Both the position numbers and the translations under genes were made by a program. From contig OY744605.1 of the NCBI GenBank assembly GCA_963556255.1, positions 71,873,713 through 71,937,712 on the forward strand: 64,000 nt of DNA, written 5' to 3'. Shown piece by piece: positions 29,835 to 41,342 of the stretch. The DNA comes from Allolobophora icterica (lineage: Eukaryota > Annelida > Clitellata > Crassiclitellata > Lumbricidae). The stretch's first letter is position 1. Every line of letters starts with the position of its first letter. The notes under the pieces were generated by a model. The model made no database searches, had not been told where the DNA came from, and worked only from the letters and a program-made list of their open reading frames with translations.

Positions 29835-30144
29835 CGCATATTGCAACAGATGTAATAAAGTGACGAGAAGGAAAGTGAAGGTCGACGCCAACAGGCCGGG
29901 GTGCTTGAGATATCATTTCTGAATACAGCTATCAATGTTAAGCTTAACCCCACTGATCCCGTATTCGGGTGACGCCACTCCCATCCTGGTTAAAAGAGTA
30001 GATCGCCAAGACTGATCATCCTTGTTTAACACGCTGTGTTAATTGTAACTACAGCGAAACTTTGTTATATCGAACCGCAAGGGACCATCGTCAACTTTAC
30101 ACTACCACTACACTTCGAGGGACTTGAACTAGATCAAATGCAGT

Positions 30145-30340
30145 CAGGGCTGTAGTCGAGGGTATACGCGGGTATACAGCGTGTACTCGCCTCTAGACCG
30201 TATACTCACCTCACAAAATATTCGTACTAACCTCTAGTATGTTTAGGAAAACTAACCATTAGCGTATACTCACCTTCAATTTGTTTCGGAAAACTAACCG
30301 GTAGCGTGTACTCACCTCTAATTTTACCACTACAGCCCTG
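30145..30340 (+). mobile_element. hAT MITE, copy 2 (same family as 29124)
   Basis: Same ends and interior as the copy one kilobase to the left, same orientation. It has its own perfect duplication AATGCAGT (30137-30144, 30341-30348), so it is an independent insertion and not a local duplication. Confidence 0.95.
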
Positions 30341-30450
30341 AATGCAGTATGGATAAAGAATTGCTTGCTGACTGTATTTGGCGAATAAGGCACAGTCTTT
30401 ACGAGAAGAGCTTGAGTACCAATTTTAGGCGCGGACGCCGCAGTGGAGAT

Positions 30451-30960
30451 AATAGTCTAGGCTTGGAATTAAAAAAAGGCTCTAGAAATCACTCTTAGAA
30501 GCAAGTCATGTAACGATTTGCTAACCGGCGTTTCTAGACTAATTTGACCTTGCTGAAAACGAAAATCGCGGTTAGCAAGCTGGATTTTTAGCGGTTGCAT
30601 GGGAAAACAAGATGGCGGCCAAAATGGCGGCCACTATATTCAAATGGCTATAAGTAAAGTCATGTATGGGATAGAAACATGATCTTAGAGTCTAAATTAA
30701 CATTTTCGGGGTCATGGAATGCGATGGAACTAAAGACAAATATGTAGCTCTGCCAGAAACAAAATGGCGGACAAAATGGAGGCAAAATATCTTCAAATGG
30801 CTATGAGTAGAGCCACGTATGTGATGGAAACAAGATTTTAGAGTCTAAGTTAACATTTTCGGGGTCAAGGAATGCGATTGAACTAAAGACAAATATGTAG
30901 CACTGCCACAAAGCAAAATGACTCTAGTGGCTCTAGTTGTATTTTTCACGGGTTACAGCT
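30451..30960 (+). mobile_element. copy of the inverted-repeat element of 4.9 kb, one end
   Basis: Starts AGTCTAGGCTTGGAATT and continues through GTTTCTAGACTAATTTGACC and two rounds of an ACAAAATGGCGG/AACATTTTCGGGGTCA block. No opposite inverted end is seen. Confidence 0.75.
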
Positions 30961-31199
30961 AGTTATTTATTAAAGAGTCAACGACCTCGGCAGTACATCA
31001 ACTCGCCCTCAGCTCTTCGTATATCCAGCGTCCCTATAAGTAACATTTACTCTCTTGCGTACATGCTTGCTGAATTAGAAAGCGGCGTGCACGAATTAGC
31101 GGGATAGCAGTCAACCAGTTGATCGAACGCAGACTAGAACATGATTGGATGTATGTTGCACGTGATATAAATCAAATAACATGATTAGCTAATGGCTGG

Positions 31200-31258
31200 T
31201 GACGTCAAACTATAGAAACAAACACATTTGATGACGTCAAATGCGTTGCCACAGTAAC
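31200..31258 (+). promoter_or_regulatory. two CREs and an RFX X-box upstream of gene 2
   Basis: TGACGTCA occurs at 31200-31207 and 31232-31239. GTTGCC-AC-AGTAAC at 31245-31258 fits the X-box RYYNYY-N2-RRNRAC exactly and ends 8 bases before the ATG. Known biology: TGACGTCA binds CREB/ATF factors and X-boxes bind RFX factors, which drive ciliary genes. That they act here is inference. Confidence 0.55.
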
Positions 31259-31266
31259 CCGCAAAG

Positions 31267-31371
31267 ATGTCCAAAGCTTTCGGTAATTTAGCTCTGAGGG
31301 TTGCTGCTCAAATTGATTCATTTTTGCTACAAATTGACGATCGAAGCTTATATAAACAGAAATTCGACGAG
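31267..31371 (+). CDS. unrecognised gene 2, exon 1
   Basis: The ATG at 31267 has an in-frame stop 12 bases upstream and opens 35 codons, MSKAFGNLALRVAAQ then IDSFLLQIDDRSLYKQKFDE, ending at donor GTAAGA (31372) in phase 0. There is no signal peptide or membrane segment; composition suggests a helical cytoplasmic protein. The promoter motifs just upstream and the clean donor are the main reasons to believe it. I do not recognise the family. Neighbours are the neuropeptide gene 7 kb to the left and TLE 23 kb to the right, both on the same strand. Confidence 0.5.
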
Positions 31372-31559
31372 GTAAGAAAATAAAGTAAACATTATAATTG
31401 TTTTTAAACAAAATATTTGGAAGAAACGAGCCCACCGTTTGTTGAGTGAAGGATGAACTATTGCAGACTCTCAAACGGAAAACTTTACGGTGGGATTTTT
31501 GCTATTAGGCCTATGCTATTATTAATACTATTATTATCACGTCTAGGTATAGGCTACAT

Positions 31560-31650
31560 TTTGTCTTTGTCAGTGGAGACACTGATCCGGGTCAGGAGCG
31601 ACTCTGCCTTTGAATGGCGCTATATAAGTTCTTGATTACAATTACAACGT
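31560..31650 (+). mobile_element. retroposon 3' end
   Basis: TTGAATGGCGCTATATAAGTT followed by ATTACAATTACAA resembles the tails at 7020 and 39850. It lies in intron 1 of gene 2. Confidence 0.6.
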
Positions 31651-31929
31651 ATATTATTTTATTAAAAGAGATATTCAACGTTTACGAGCGATGCTGTTAT
31701 ATTGACGTCATTTCATTTCCGCCCGCTTGAGTGTCATCGTCATTGTCTCTCTAGCTTTCCCTGTAGTTGAATCTGACGATCGCAGATTTGCGATTTTTTT
31801 CGATAGTTTGCGAATTTCGTCTGCGTTTGCGCTTGATACCCGAGGATTATGTTTCGTAGGTTACGTTGCCATTTCGTGAGGCCTTTGTAGCTACGTCGAC
31901 GCTCGATACGGTCCGTTCTTCTTGTCCAG

Positions 31930-32003
31930 TTCGACCGATGGAAGATGACTGCGAAGGCGGAAGTCCAGCGCTGCCACCGGAAGCTCATCATCGCCAGGAA
32001 CAG
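31930..32003 (+). CDS. unrecognised gene 2, exon 2
   Basis: The acceptor TTCTTCTTGTCCAG (ending 31929) is strong. In phase 0 it reads FDRWKMTAKAEVQRCHRKL then IIARNR to a donor GTATAA (32004) in phase 2. The residues are charged and helix-prone, consistent with exon 1. The donor is weaker than usual. The minisatellite begins about 80 bases beyond it. Confidence 0.45.
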
Positions 32004-32084
32004 GTATAACCTAACATTTCTGCTAAGGACGGTTTCTTATCATATGATCCTGACCCTGCTGAGATTAGTGAGGTCGAAATGCCG

Positions 32085-35000
32085 ACCGCTGGATGATGTC
32101 GCTTGTGGAGAGGCGCTGGATGATTTCGTCTTTATAAAGGTGCTGGATGAAGTGACCTGTGGAGTGGCGCTGGATGATGTCGCCTTTATAAAGGTTCTCG
32201 AAGATGTCGCCTCTGTAAAGGTGCTGGATAATGTCGCCTTTGTAAAGGTGCTGGAATATGTCGCCTTAGTAAAAGTGTTGGATTATGTCGCTTTTTGAAG
32301 GTGTTGGATGATGTCGCGTTTTTTAAAGGTGCTGGAATATGTCGCCTTTGTAAAGGTGCTGGAATATGTCGCCTTTGTAAAGTTGCAAGATGATGTCGGA
32401 TTTGTAAAGGTACTGGATGATGTCGCCTTTATAAATTTGCTGGATGGTGTAGCCTTTGTAAAGGTGCTGGATGAAATCGTCTGTGAAGAGGCGTTGGATA
32501 ATGTCGCCTTTATAAGGCTGCTGTTTGATAAGATGTCGCCTTTGTAAAGGTGCCGGAGGGTGTCGCCTGTGGAGAGGCGCTGGATGATATAGCCTGTGAA
32601 GAGGCGCTGGATGATGTCGCCCTTATAAGGGTGCTAAAGGATGTCGCCTTTGTAAAGGTGCTGGATGATATCGCCTGTGAAGAGGCGCTGGATGATATCG
32701 CCTGTGAAGAGGCGCTGGATGATAACGCCTGTGAAGAGGCGCTGGATGATAACGCCTGTGAAGAGGCGCTGGATGATGTCGCCCTTATAAGGTGCTAAAG
32801 GATGTCGCCTTTGTAAAGGTACTGGATGATATCGCCTGTGAAGAGGCGCTGGATGATATCGCCTGTGAAGAGGCGCTGGATGATGTCGCCTGTGAAGAGG
32901 CGCTGCAGATGATGTCGCCTGTGAAGAGGCGCTGGATGATATCGCCCATATAAGGGTGTTGGAGGATGTCGTTTTTGTAGAGGTGCTGGATGATATCGCC
33001 CATATAAGGGTGTTGGAGGATGTCGTTTTTGTAGAGGTGCTGGATGATATCGCCCATATAAGGGTGTTGGAGGATGTCGTTTTTGTAGAGGTGCTGGATG
33101 ATATCGCCCATATAAGGGTGTTGGAGGATGTCGTTTTTGTAGAGGTGCTGGATGATATCGCCCATATAAGGGTGTTGGAGGATGTCGTTTTTGTAGAGGT
33201 GCTGGATGATATCGCCCATATAAGGGTGTTGGAGGATGTCGTTTTTGTAGAGGTGCTGGATGATATCGCCTGTGAAGAGGCGCTGCAGATGATGTCGCCT
33301 GTGAAGAGGCGCTGGATGATATCGCCCATATAAGGGTGTTGGAGGATGTCGTTTTTGTAGAGGTGCTGGATGATATCGCCCATATAAGGGTGTTGGAGGA
33401 TGTCGTTTTTGTAGAGGTGCTGGATGATATCGCCCATATAAGGGTGTTGGAGGATGTCGTTTTTGTAGAGGTGCTGGATGATATCGCCTGTGAAGAGGCG
33501 CTGCAGATGATGTCGCCTGTGAAGAGGCGCTGGATGATATAGCCCATATAAGGGTGTTGGAGGATGTCGTTTTTGTAGAGGTGCTGGATGATATCGCCCA
33601 TATAAGGGTGTTGGAGGATGTCGTTTTTGTAGAGGTGCTGGATGATATCGCCCATATAAGGGTGTTGGAGGATGTCGTTTTTGTAGAGGTGCTGGATGAT
33701 ATCGCCTGTGAAGAGGCGCTGCAGATGATGTCGCCTGTGAAGAGGCGCTGGATGATATCGCCCATATAAGGGTGTTGGAGGATGTCGTTTTTGTAGAGGT
33801 GCTGGATGATATCGCCCATATAAGGGTGTTGGAGGATGTCGTTTTTGTAGAGGTGCTGGATGATATCGCCCATATAAGGGTGTTGGAGGATGTCGTTTTT
33901 GTAGAGGTGCTGGATGATATCGCCTGTGAAGAGGCGCTGCAGATGATGTCGCCTGTGAAGAGGCGCTGGATGATATCGCCCATATAAGGGTGTTGGAGGA
34001 TGTCGTTTTTGTAGAGGTGCTGGATGATATCGCCCATATAAGGGTGTTGGAGGATGTCGCCTGTGAAGAGGCGCTGGATGATATCGCCCATATAAGGGTG
34101 TTGGAGGATGTCGTTTTTGTAGAGGTGCTGGATGATATCGCCCATATAAGGGTGTTGGAGGATGTCGTTTTTGTAGAGGTGCTGGATGATATCGCCTGTG
34201 AAGAGGCGCTGCAGATGATGTCGCCTGTGAAGAGGCGCTGGATGATATCGCCCATATAAGGGTGTTGGAGGATGTCGTTTTTGTAGAGGTGCTGGATGAT
34301 ATCGCCTGTGAAGAGGCGCTGCAGATGATGTCGCCTGTGAAGAGGCGCTGGATGATATCGCCCATATAAGGGTGTTGGAGGATGTCGTTTTTGTAGAGGT
34401 GCTGGATGATATCGCCCATATAAGGGTGTTGGAGGATGTCGTTTTTGTAGAGGTGCTGGATGATATCGCCCATATAAGGGTGTTGGAGGATGTCGTTTTT
34501 GTAGAGGTGCTGGATGATATCGCCTGTGAAGAGGCGCTGCAGATGATGTCGCCTGTGAAGAGGCGCTGGATGATATCGCCCATATAAGGGTGTTGGAGGA
34601 TGTCGTTTTTGTAGAGGTGCTGGATGATATCGCCCATATAAGGGTGTTGGAGGATGTCGTTTTTGTAGAGGTGCTGGATGATATCGCCCATATAAGGGTG
34701 TTGGAGGATGTCGTTTTTGTAGAGGTGCTGGATGATATCGCCCATATAAGGGTGTTGGAGGATGTCGTTTTTGTAGAGGTGCTGGATGATATCGCCCATA
34801 TAAGGGTGTTGGAGGATGTCGCCTGTGAAGAGGCGCTGGATGATATCGCCCATATAAGGGTGTTGGAGGATGTCGTTTTTGTAGAGGTGCTGGATGATAT
34901 CGCCCATATAAGGGTGTTGGAGGATGTCGTTTTTGTAGAGGTGCTGGATGATATCGCCCATATAAGGGTGTTGGAGGATGTCGTTTTTGTAGAGGTGCTG

Positions 35001-36880
35001 GATGATATCGCCCATATAAGGGTGTTGGAGGATGTCGTTTTTGTAGAGGTGCTGGATGATATCGCCTGTGAAGAGGCGCTGCAGATGATGTCGCCTGTGA
35101 AGAGGCGCTGGATGATATCGCCCATATAAGGGTGTTGGAGGATGTCGTTTTTGTAGAGGTGCTGGATGATATCGCCCATATAAGGGTGTTGGAGGATGTC
35201 GTTTTTGTAGAGGTGCTGGATGATATCGCCCATATAAGGGTGTTGGAGGATGTCGTTTTTGTAGAGGTGCTGGATGATATCGCCTGTGAAGAGGCGCTGC
35301 AGATGATGTCGCCTGTGAAGAGGCGCTGGATGATATCGCCCATATAAGGGTGTTGGAGGATGTCGTTTTTGTAGAGGTGCTGGATGATATCGCCCATATA
35401 AGGGTGTTGGAGGATGTCGTTTTTGTAGAGGTGCTGGATGATATCGCCCATATAAGGGTGTTGGAGGATGTCGTTTTTGTAGAGGTGCTGGATGATATCG
35501 CCTGTGAAGAGGCGCTGCAGATGATGTCGCCTGTGAAGAGGCGCTGGATGATATCGCCCATATAAGGGTGTTGGAGGATGTCGTTTTTGTAGAGGTGCTG
35601 GATGATATCGCCCATATAAGGGTGTTGGAGGATGTCGCCTGTGAAGAGGCGCTGGATGATATCGCCCATATAAGGGTGTTGGAGGATGTCGTTTTTGTAG
35701 AGGTGCTGGATGATATCGCCCATATAAGGGTGTTGGAGGATGTCGTTTTTGTAGAGGTGCTGGATGATATCGCCTGTGAAGAGGCGCTGCAGATGATGTC
35801 GCCTGTGAAGAGGCGCTGGATGATATCGCCCATATAAGGGTGTTGGAGGATGTCGTTTTTGTAGAGGTGCTGGATGATATCGCCTGTGAAGAGGCGCTGC
35901 AGATGATGTCGCCTGTGAAGAGGCGCTGGATGATATCGCCCATATAAGGGTGTTGGAGGATGTCGTTTTTGTAGAGGTGCTGGATGATATCGCCCATATA
36001 AGGGTGTTGGAGGATGTCGTTTTTGTAGAGGTGCTGGATGATATCGCCCATATAAGGGTGTTGGAGGATGTCGTTTTTGTAGAGGTGCTGGATGATATCG
36101 CCTGTGAAGAGGCGCTGCAGATGATGTCGCCTGTGAAGAGGCGCTGGATGATATCGCCCATATAAGGGTGTTGGAGGATGTCGTTTTTGTAGAGGTGCTG
36201 GATGATATCGCCCATATAAGGGTGTTGGAGGATGTCGTTTTTGTAGAGGTGCTGGATGATATCGCCCATATAAGGGTGTTGGAGGATGTCGTTTTTGTAG
36301 AGGTGCTGGATGATATCGCCCATATAAGGGTGTTGGAGGATGTCGTTTTTGTAGAGGTGCTGGATGATATCGCCTGTGAAGAGGCGCTGCAGATGATGTC
36401 GCCTGTGAAGAGGCGCTGGATGATATCGCCCATATAAGGGTGTTGGAGGATGTCGTTTTTGTAGAGGTGCTGGATGATATCGCCCATATAAGGGTGTTGG
36501 AGGATGTCGTTTTTGTAGAGGTGCTGGATGATATCGCCCATATAAGGGTGTTGGAGGATGTCGTTTTTGTAGAGGTGCTGGATGATATCGCCCATATAAG
36601 GGTGTTGGAGGATGTCGTTTTTGTAGAGGTGCTGGATGATATCGCCTGTGAAGAGGCGCTGCAGATGATGTCGCCTGTGAAGAGGCGCTGGATGATATCG
36701 CCCATATAAGGGTGTTGGAGGATGTCGTTTTTGTAGAGGTGCTGGATGATATCGCCCATATAAGGGTGTTGGAGGATGTCGTTTTTGTAGAGGTGCTGGA
36801 TGATATCGCCCATATAAGGGTGTTGGAGGATGTCGTTTTTGTAGAGGTGCTGGATGATATCGCCTGTGAAGAGGCGCACG
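32085..36880. repeat. 4.8-kb minisatellite of 27-bp half-units (54/56-bp units)
   Basis: The basic module is a 27-mer of type CTGGATGATATCGCC plus CATATAAGGGTG, alternating with TTGGAGGATGTCG plus TTTTTGTAGAGGTG to give 54 bp. A 56-bp variant with CTGCAGATGATGTCGCC punctuates the array every 164, 218, 272 or 542 bp. The left 0.8 kb is diverged, the rest nearly identical. Because units are mostly multiples of 3 without minus-strand stops, three minus frames stay open for 1,229-1,390 codons. These are by-products and not genes. Confidence 0.95.
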
Positions 36881-36931
36881 ATGTTGTCGACTGTCGGCAT
36901 TAATAACGTCGTCTTTCCACTTGGTATTGAG

Positions 36932-36991
36932 AATGAGAACACATCGTCAGAAAGCACTCAGCATATTCTGTGAATCGTGTTGCGACATCTG
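36932..36991 (+). CDS. unrecognised gene 2, candidate exon 3
   Basis: Just after the array, the acceptor TCTTTCCACTTGGTATTGAG opens a 60-base exon that, in the phase 2 left by exon 2, reads R-M-R-T-H-R-Q-K-A-L-S-I-F-C-E-S-C-C-D-I to a strong donor GTGAGT (36992). Phase agreement and the donor support it; the short length and unknown family do not. Further exons were not found to the right. Confidence 0.3.
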
Positions 36992-37173
36992 GTGAGTAAG
37001 AAATTGAAACAACACATAACTATTCATATCTCATCTCATGTAAGGTCATTCTATAGCGCCGCTATCAAGATAGGCCTACACAATGCTCCAGTCTATGGTC
37101 ACTCCTATAGTGAGGTAGTAATCCAAGGGAAAATTGTTTGAGAAGACACCAATTGAAATCCGATAAATATATA

Positions 37174-37958
37174 CACGGTGAGTCATTAAAAAACGTGTCC
37201 CTACATAACTTAAAATAATTCATGCATATAACCATCAATTTTAATGAAACTTCATAATAATGAAGGTTGATAGTCCAGCTAAGTGCTGAATAAATTTTTT
37301 TAGAGCTGAACCCGCCTAAACTATAATTATGTCACGACAACCCTCGGAAAAATGGTGTTTACCGAGGAAGATACACATTTCAAAACCTCAAAAGAATATA
37401 AAAAATGACGGTGCGAAACGTTTTTAAAAGGAATGTTCTGATAAAGGGTTGATTCATGGTAGATGAAATGTTCTCCTTTCAAAGATCGATAAAACTGGAT
37501 TTTTTATCGTCGACCAGGTAGAGGCCGCCCGCTTAACGGCCAGAACGGTTGACAATGAGACTTTTGAGTTACTGCAAACTGAAACACCTGATTTCATTCC
37601 GCCTACTTTGTGGCCAACTAACATACCTGATTTAAATCCGGTAGAGTATAAAATATGGAGTGTCGTGCAAGAAAAGGTGTACAGATATCGAATACATGAT
37701 GTCAACGAGTTGCGTCATCGAGTTTTGGAGGAATGGGACGAATTGGATCAGCGCATCATTGAAGTCAGTCAAGCAGCGGTGTATGCGTCTTTGCGCATGC
37801 GTGGATGCCCAAGGATGTCAATTTGAACTTAAACTTTAAGTTTCTTGATGCTCTGTAATAACTCCTCTACCTTTACTTAAAATTTCTTTGACATAAACTT
37901 ATATATGAGGAAGTTATAGCAAAATATGCAGGGACACGTTTTTTTATGACTCACCGTG
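37174..37958 (+). mobile_element. second mariner-like element, internally deleted
   Basis: Ends CACGGTGAGTCATTAAAAAA and the inverted TTTTTTTATGACTCACCGTG, each next to TA (37172-37173, 37959-37960). The 785-bp size implies loss of most of the transposase. Confidence 0.92.
37530..37826 (+). pseudogene. C-terminal mariner-type transposase fragment
   Basis: The frame reads LWPTNIPDLNPVEYKIW, the region around the last catalytic acidic residue of Tc1/mariner transposases, and continues with EKVYRYRIHDVNELRHRV to a natural-looking stop at 37824. The N-terminal DNA-binding and first catalytic parts are missing. Confidence 0.85.
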
Positions 37959-38542
37959 TATAAACCTGAAATCATGATACGATCGGTCAGGTAGTAAGTT
38001 CATTGTAAGCTTATAACAGACGAAGACTTAGAAAATGTGAGTAGACCTCGTGACTCGAGGAGTGAACATGGCTGACTAAAGTTGACGTGGTCAGAGACAG
38101 ATAGCAGTGGAAAGATCTTGTTCAAACCTCATCGTCAGTGCATGTCTGAAGGAAGAGAAATAAAGACGACGACGAAGAAGAAGAAACTTATTGTTGCATG
38201 TTATCTATCCTGGGATTGATTAGGGACATGTGCTGTGGCCACCTAGTGCGAGATAAGACTACCTCTGGTGGTGTTTTGTGATAGTTACGACTTAAAGTTT
38301 GCTGTCGTCATACAGAGACATTGTTTTGGGTTTTGTATTGTTTCGCACGAGGGAATCTTTGGGTCTTTTTTGTACATTTTCGTGGGTTAAAGTCAACGAC
38401 GGCGATGATAATGTCTAATCGAATCCGATCTAACCTCATCTATAATCAAGTATAATCTAATCATTTCTATGTCATTACAGAAAAGACATCAACCATTGGT
38501 CGCAGTCAGTTTGATTTTTTTTCGATTCCGATTTTTTTATTA

Positions 38543-38612
38543 TGGTTTCACTTGAAGCGACCTTAGGTTGATGTCTTGGGCATTATATGACGGCGCTATA
38601 GAAGTCTCTGGA
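38543..38612 (+). mobile_element. SINE S3 fragment
   Basis: GGTTTCACTTGAAGC and the CGGCGCTATAGAAGTCTC tail. The LINE that follows joins it directly. Confidence 0.6.
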
Positions 38613-38613
38613 A

Positions 38614-39767
38614 ACTTCTCTCTTCTTTCTCTTCTAGATCTGTCTGCGGCATTCGATACAGTCGACCACGACATTCTGCTTCATCGACTGCACTTGTCTT
38701 TTGGTATGTCATCTACTGCGCTAGAGTGGATGACGTCCTACCTCACTGGCAGACAACAATGTGTCCGCCAGGCCGGCTCCTCTTCCACAGCAACTATCCT
38801 CACCTGTGGCGTCCCTCAAGGCTCAGTCCTGGGACCCATTCTTTTCCTCCTTTATACTGCCGACATCTTGACCATAATATCCAAGAACGGTCTGCAGGGT
38901 CACCTATACGCAGACGACTCACAGGTCTACGGATTCTGTCGTCCTGATTCTACCGACGTACAGCGTCTGCGGTCCATGTCAATGAGCTGCATCAGCGACA
39001 TCGCTGACTGGATGAAATGCAATCGACTGCAGCTCAATTCATCGAAGTCAGAATTCATCTGGTGCTCGTCCTCACGCAGGGTTGAAAAATTAGATCGAAG
39101 TCCTTTCGTCATTGGTGCGGATGCTGTCGAGCCAAGGAACGAGGTTCGCGACCTCGGCCTTTACCTCGATAGAGACCTATCAATGACGTCACACATCACA
39201 GGGCTTGTGAGGACGAGCTTTGGAATCCTGAGACAGCTGAGAGCTGTTTCTCGGTCTCTCACACAGGACGTGACTCGCCATCTGGTGCAAAGTTTAATCC
39301 TGAGCCGAATCGATTACTGCAATGTCGCCTTTGCTGGCTTGCCACAGCGCAGCATCATTCGGCTTCAGGCGGTCATCAACGCTTCTGCTCGCCTGGTCAT
39401 GAGACTTAAAAAGTTCGACCACACCACAGCCGTGATCCAAGATCTTCAGTGGCTCAGAATAGGCGAGCGGATCAAGTATAAGCTTTGCATCATGGTGCAC
39501 AAATGCCTGAATAAATGCGCACCACGCTACCTCGCAGACAACATCAGGCCGCTATCGGACGACCCTAATCGGTCGCGATTGCGATCAGCAAAATCCGCAG
39601 ATGTAGTCGTGCCAGCGACAAAAACCAAAATGGGCGATCGGGCCTTTCGGGTCGCTGGCCCGCGTGCTTGGAACAGTCTTCCTGCTGATATCCAGAAAGC
39701 CAAAAGCATATTTGTTTTTAAAAAACAGTTGAAACTTCACTTACTAAGCAAAACCTCCGAGCATTAA
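38614..39767 (+). pseudogene. LINE reverse transcriptase, C-terminal part, uninterrupted
   Basis: Reading from LLSLLDLSAAFDTVDH, the order of motifs is GVPQGSVLGPILF, YADDSQVY (the YADD catalytic box), NRLQLNSSKSEFIWC, LGLYLDRDLSMTSHI, RIDYCNVAFAGLP and APRYLADNI, to a stop at 39765. This matches reverse transcriptases of the CR1/L2/jockey group. About 385 codons are open with no frameshift, so the insertion is young. The endonuclease and the start of the RT domain are missing, so it cannot be autonomous. Upstream codons from the ATG at 38568 belong to the SINE. Confidence 0.92.
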
Positions 39768-39870
39768 CCTTGACAGTAGACTGTGTGCATGCGTTTTTGT
39801 GAAGCATCCTAGAAGTAGCTTGCTACCAACGATGCTATACAAATTGTCGTAATTACAATTACAATTACAA
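38614..39870 (+). mobile_element. 5'-truncated CR1/L2-like LINE
   Basis: The copy starts inside the reverse-transcriptase domain and keeps the end of the open reading frame and a 3' tail ending in ATTACAATTACAA. The same tail is seen at 1657. Confidence 0.85.
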
Positions 39871-39919
39871 AGTCAATAACATAGAAACCAGTGTTTAAGC
39901 TAGTCCCCCTCTTCTGTTT

Positions 39920-40161
39920 GTGGATCAAAGTTTGTGGAGGTAGTGACCAACGGACCAACGAAAAATTTTATCTCCGACAAAATTGATGACTTTTTTCAGT
40001 CATTAATCTCCTGAAAATTTTTCAGTCATATTTTACTCATCTACGTCTACGGGGGCCACGTCCTGTGACGTCCTGTAAAAATAAAAATGTCCTCGTCTAC
40101 TTCGTGACGGGGGGCCACGTCCTGTGTAAATATCAAATGGGGGGCCATGGATCCGCCCCTG
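39920..40161 (-). mobile_element. partial hAT MITE (same family as 42172), reverse
   Basis: Ends GGGGCCATGGATCCGCCCCTG and shares TCAAAGTTTGTGG, GTGACCAACGG and AAATATCAAATGGGGGGCC with the reverse of 42172-42390. Its other terminus is not visible. Confidence 0.7.
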
Positions 40162-40379
40162 GTATGTATGTTTGTATGTATGTATGTATGTATCAAGATA
40201 CTTTATATAGCGCCTTTCAAGTGCCTCACCTTAAAGCGCTGCACACTTGGCTGTCTGACTGACCTAAACAATTGCGATGGGTTCGCTAGGTGGCGCAAGT
40301 GGAACAGAAATCTGTGAACGTCTGTATGTGTTATGCGCAGACAACGACAATGAGTTAATAATGAGTTAATGAGCTCGTG

Positions 40380-41108
40380 AAATTAGACAAAGGCAGGACA
40401 AGACAATGCAAGGGTTAGGCGGGTAATGTAAAGTCAGGTAATGTAAAGCCAGGTAAAGCTAGTAAGTTTGGCAGTGTGGAATTGTAGAAAAAACGAGGGG
40501 GTGGGTGGGAGGGGGTTGAACATTTTATCCGTATTTTGCAAACTGGTGTCAACGAAATTTGAAAGCAGCTGATTTCAATGTTAGCAGTTTTGCAAGTCAG
40601 ACTCGAATTAAAATCAATTCTTTTGTTCAGAAAATTCAAAAATGCATACACGATACACCAAGGAAATTTCTTCTCTTTGTCAGAGACTCAGAGTCAAATA
40701 ATGAAATCGTAATCGTAATCTCCGGATTTCTACAGCGCCCAAACATGCGAAGTCGCGGGAACCAGCTTATTCACAGGCGCTTAGAGAAATCAAAATCGAT
40801 AGGCGGGGGGGTGTCAAATCGGTTCCAGGTCAAGGTCCAAAGGAGTCAGTCAGAGTAGCACAACCAAGGGAGTTGGAAACGACCCCCTGGGGTGTACAAT
40901 GAAGACTTAACTGTGGGTCCTAAGAAAGACTAGGGGATTGAAACCCCAATCCCCCGACAATTCCCACCCTGCTTTTTAGGATATGATGGGTAAGATCATT
41001 CAAAGCAGCCTAGGCAAGGCAGAGTAAGGCAAGGCAAGACTAAGCAAGATGAGATGAGGCAAGACCAGGCAATGCAGGGCAAGGAAGGGTAGACGTGAGG
41101 TTAGTTAA
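40380..41108. other. retroposon end and degenerate AAGGCAAG words, no gene
   Basis: ATCGTAATCTCCGGATTTCTACAGCGCCC to GGAACCAGCTTATTCACAGGCGC (40700-40780) is the repeat also present at 21150-21250 and 5490. The words GGCAAGGCAAGAC recur at 41010-41090. Confidence 0.5.
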
Positions 41109-41110
41109 CT

Positions 41111-41293
41111 CAGGCGCGTAACTAGCATTACGCAATTACGCAACTGCGTAAAGATTTTAACGGTTTTTTATTTTTTTGGACATTGTAAATTGAAGGCTCC
41201 ATGTATTTTCGCACTATTGCTTTCCGTTTTGCGATATTTTGTAATCTTCGTGTTTCTGCTTTGAGCGAAATAAAGCATATATATATATATGAT

Positions 41294-41342
<49 letters not shown>

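Noticed and set aside
31945..32298. 117-codon protein starting MTAKAEVQ
   Set aside because: Its first 20 codons are better read as exon 2 of gene 2; the rest is the diverged edge of the minisatellite.
32085..36880. CRISPR-like array
   Set aside because: Units are contiguous without unique spacers, and the window is clearly animal nuclear DNA.
32634..36957. Minus-strand frames of 1,229-1,390 codons
   Set aside because: All three frames of one strand are open because of the minisatellite unit; no splice, promoter or domain evidence.
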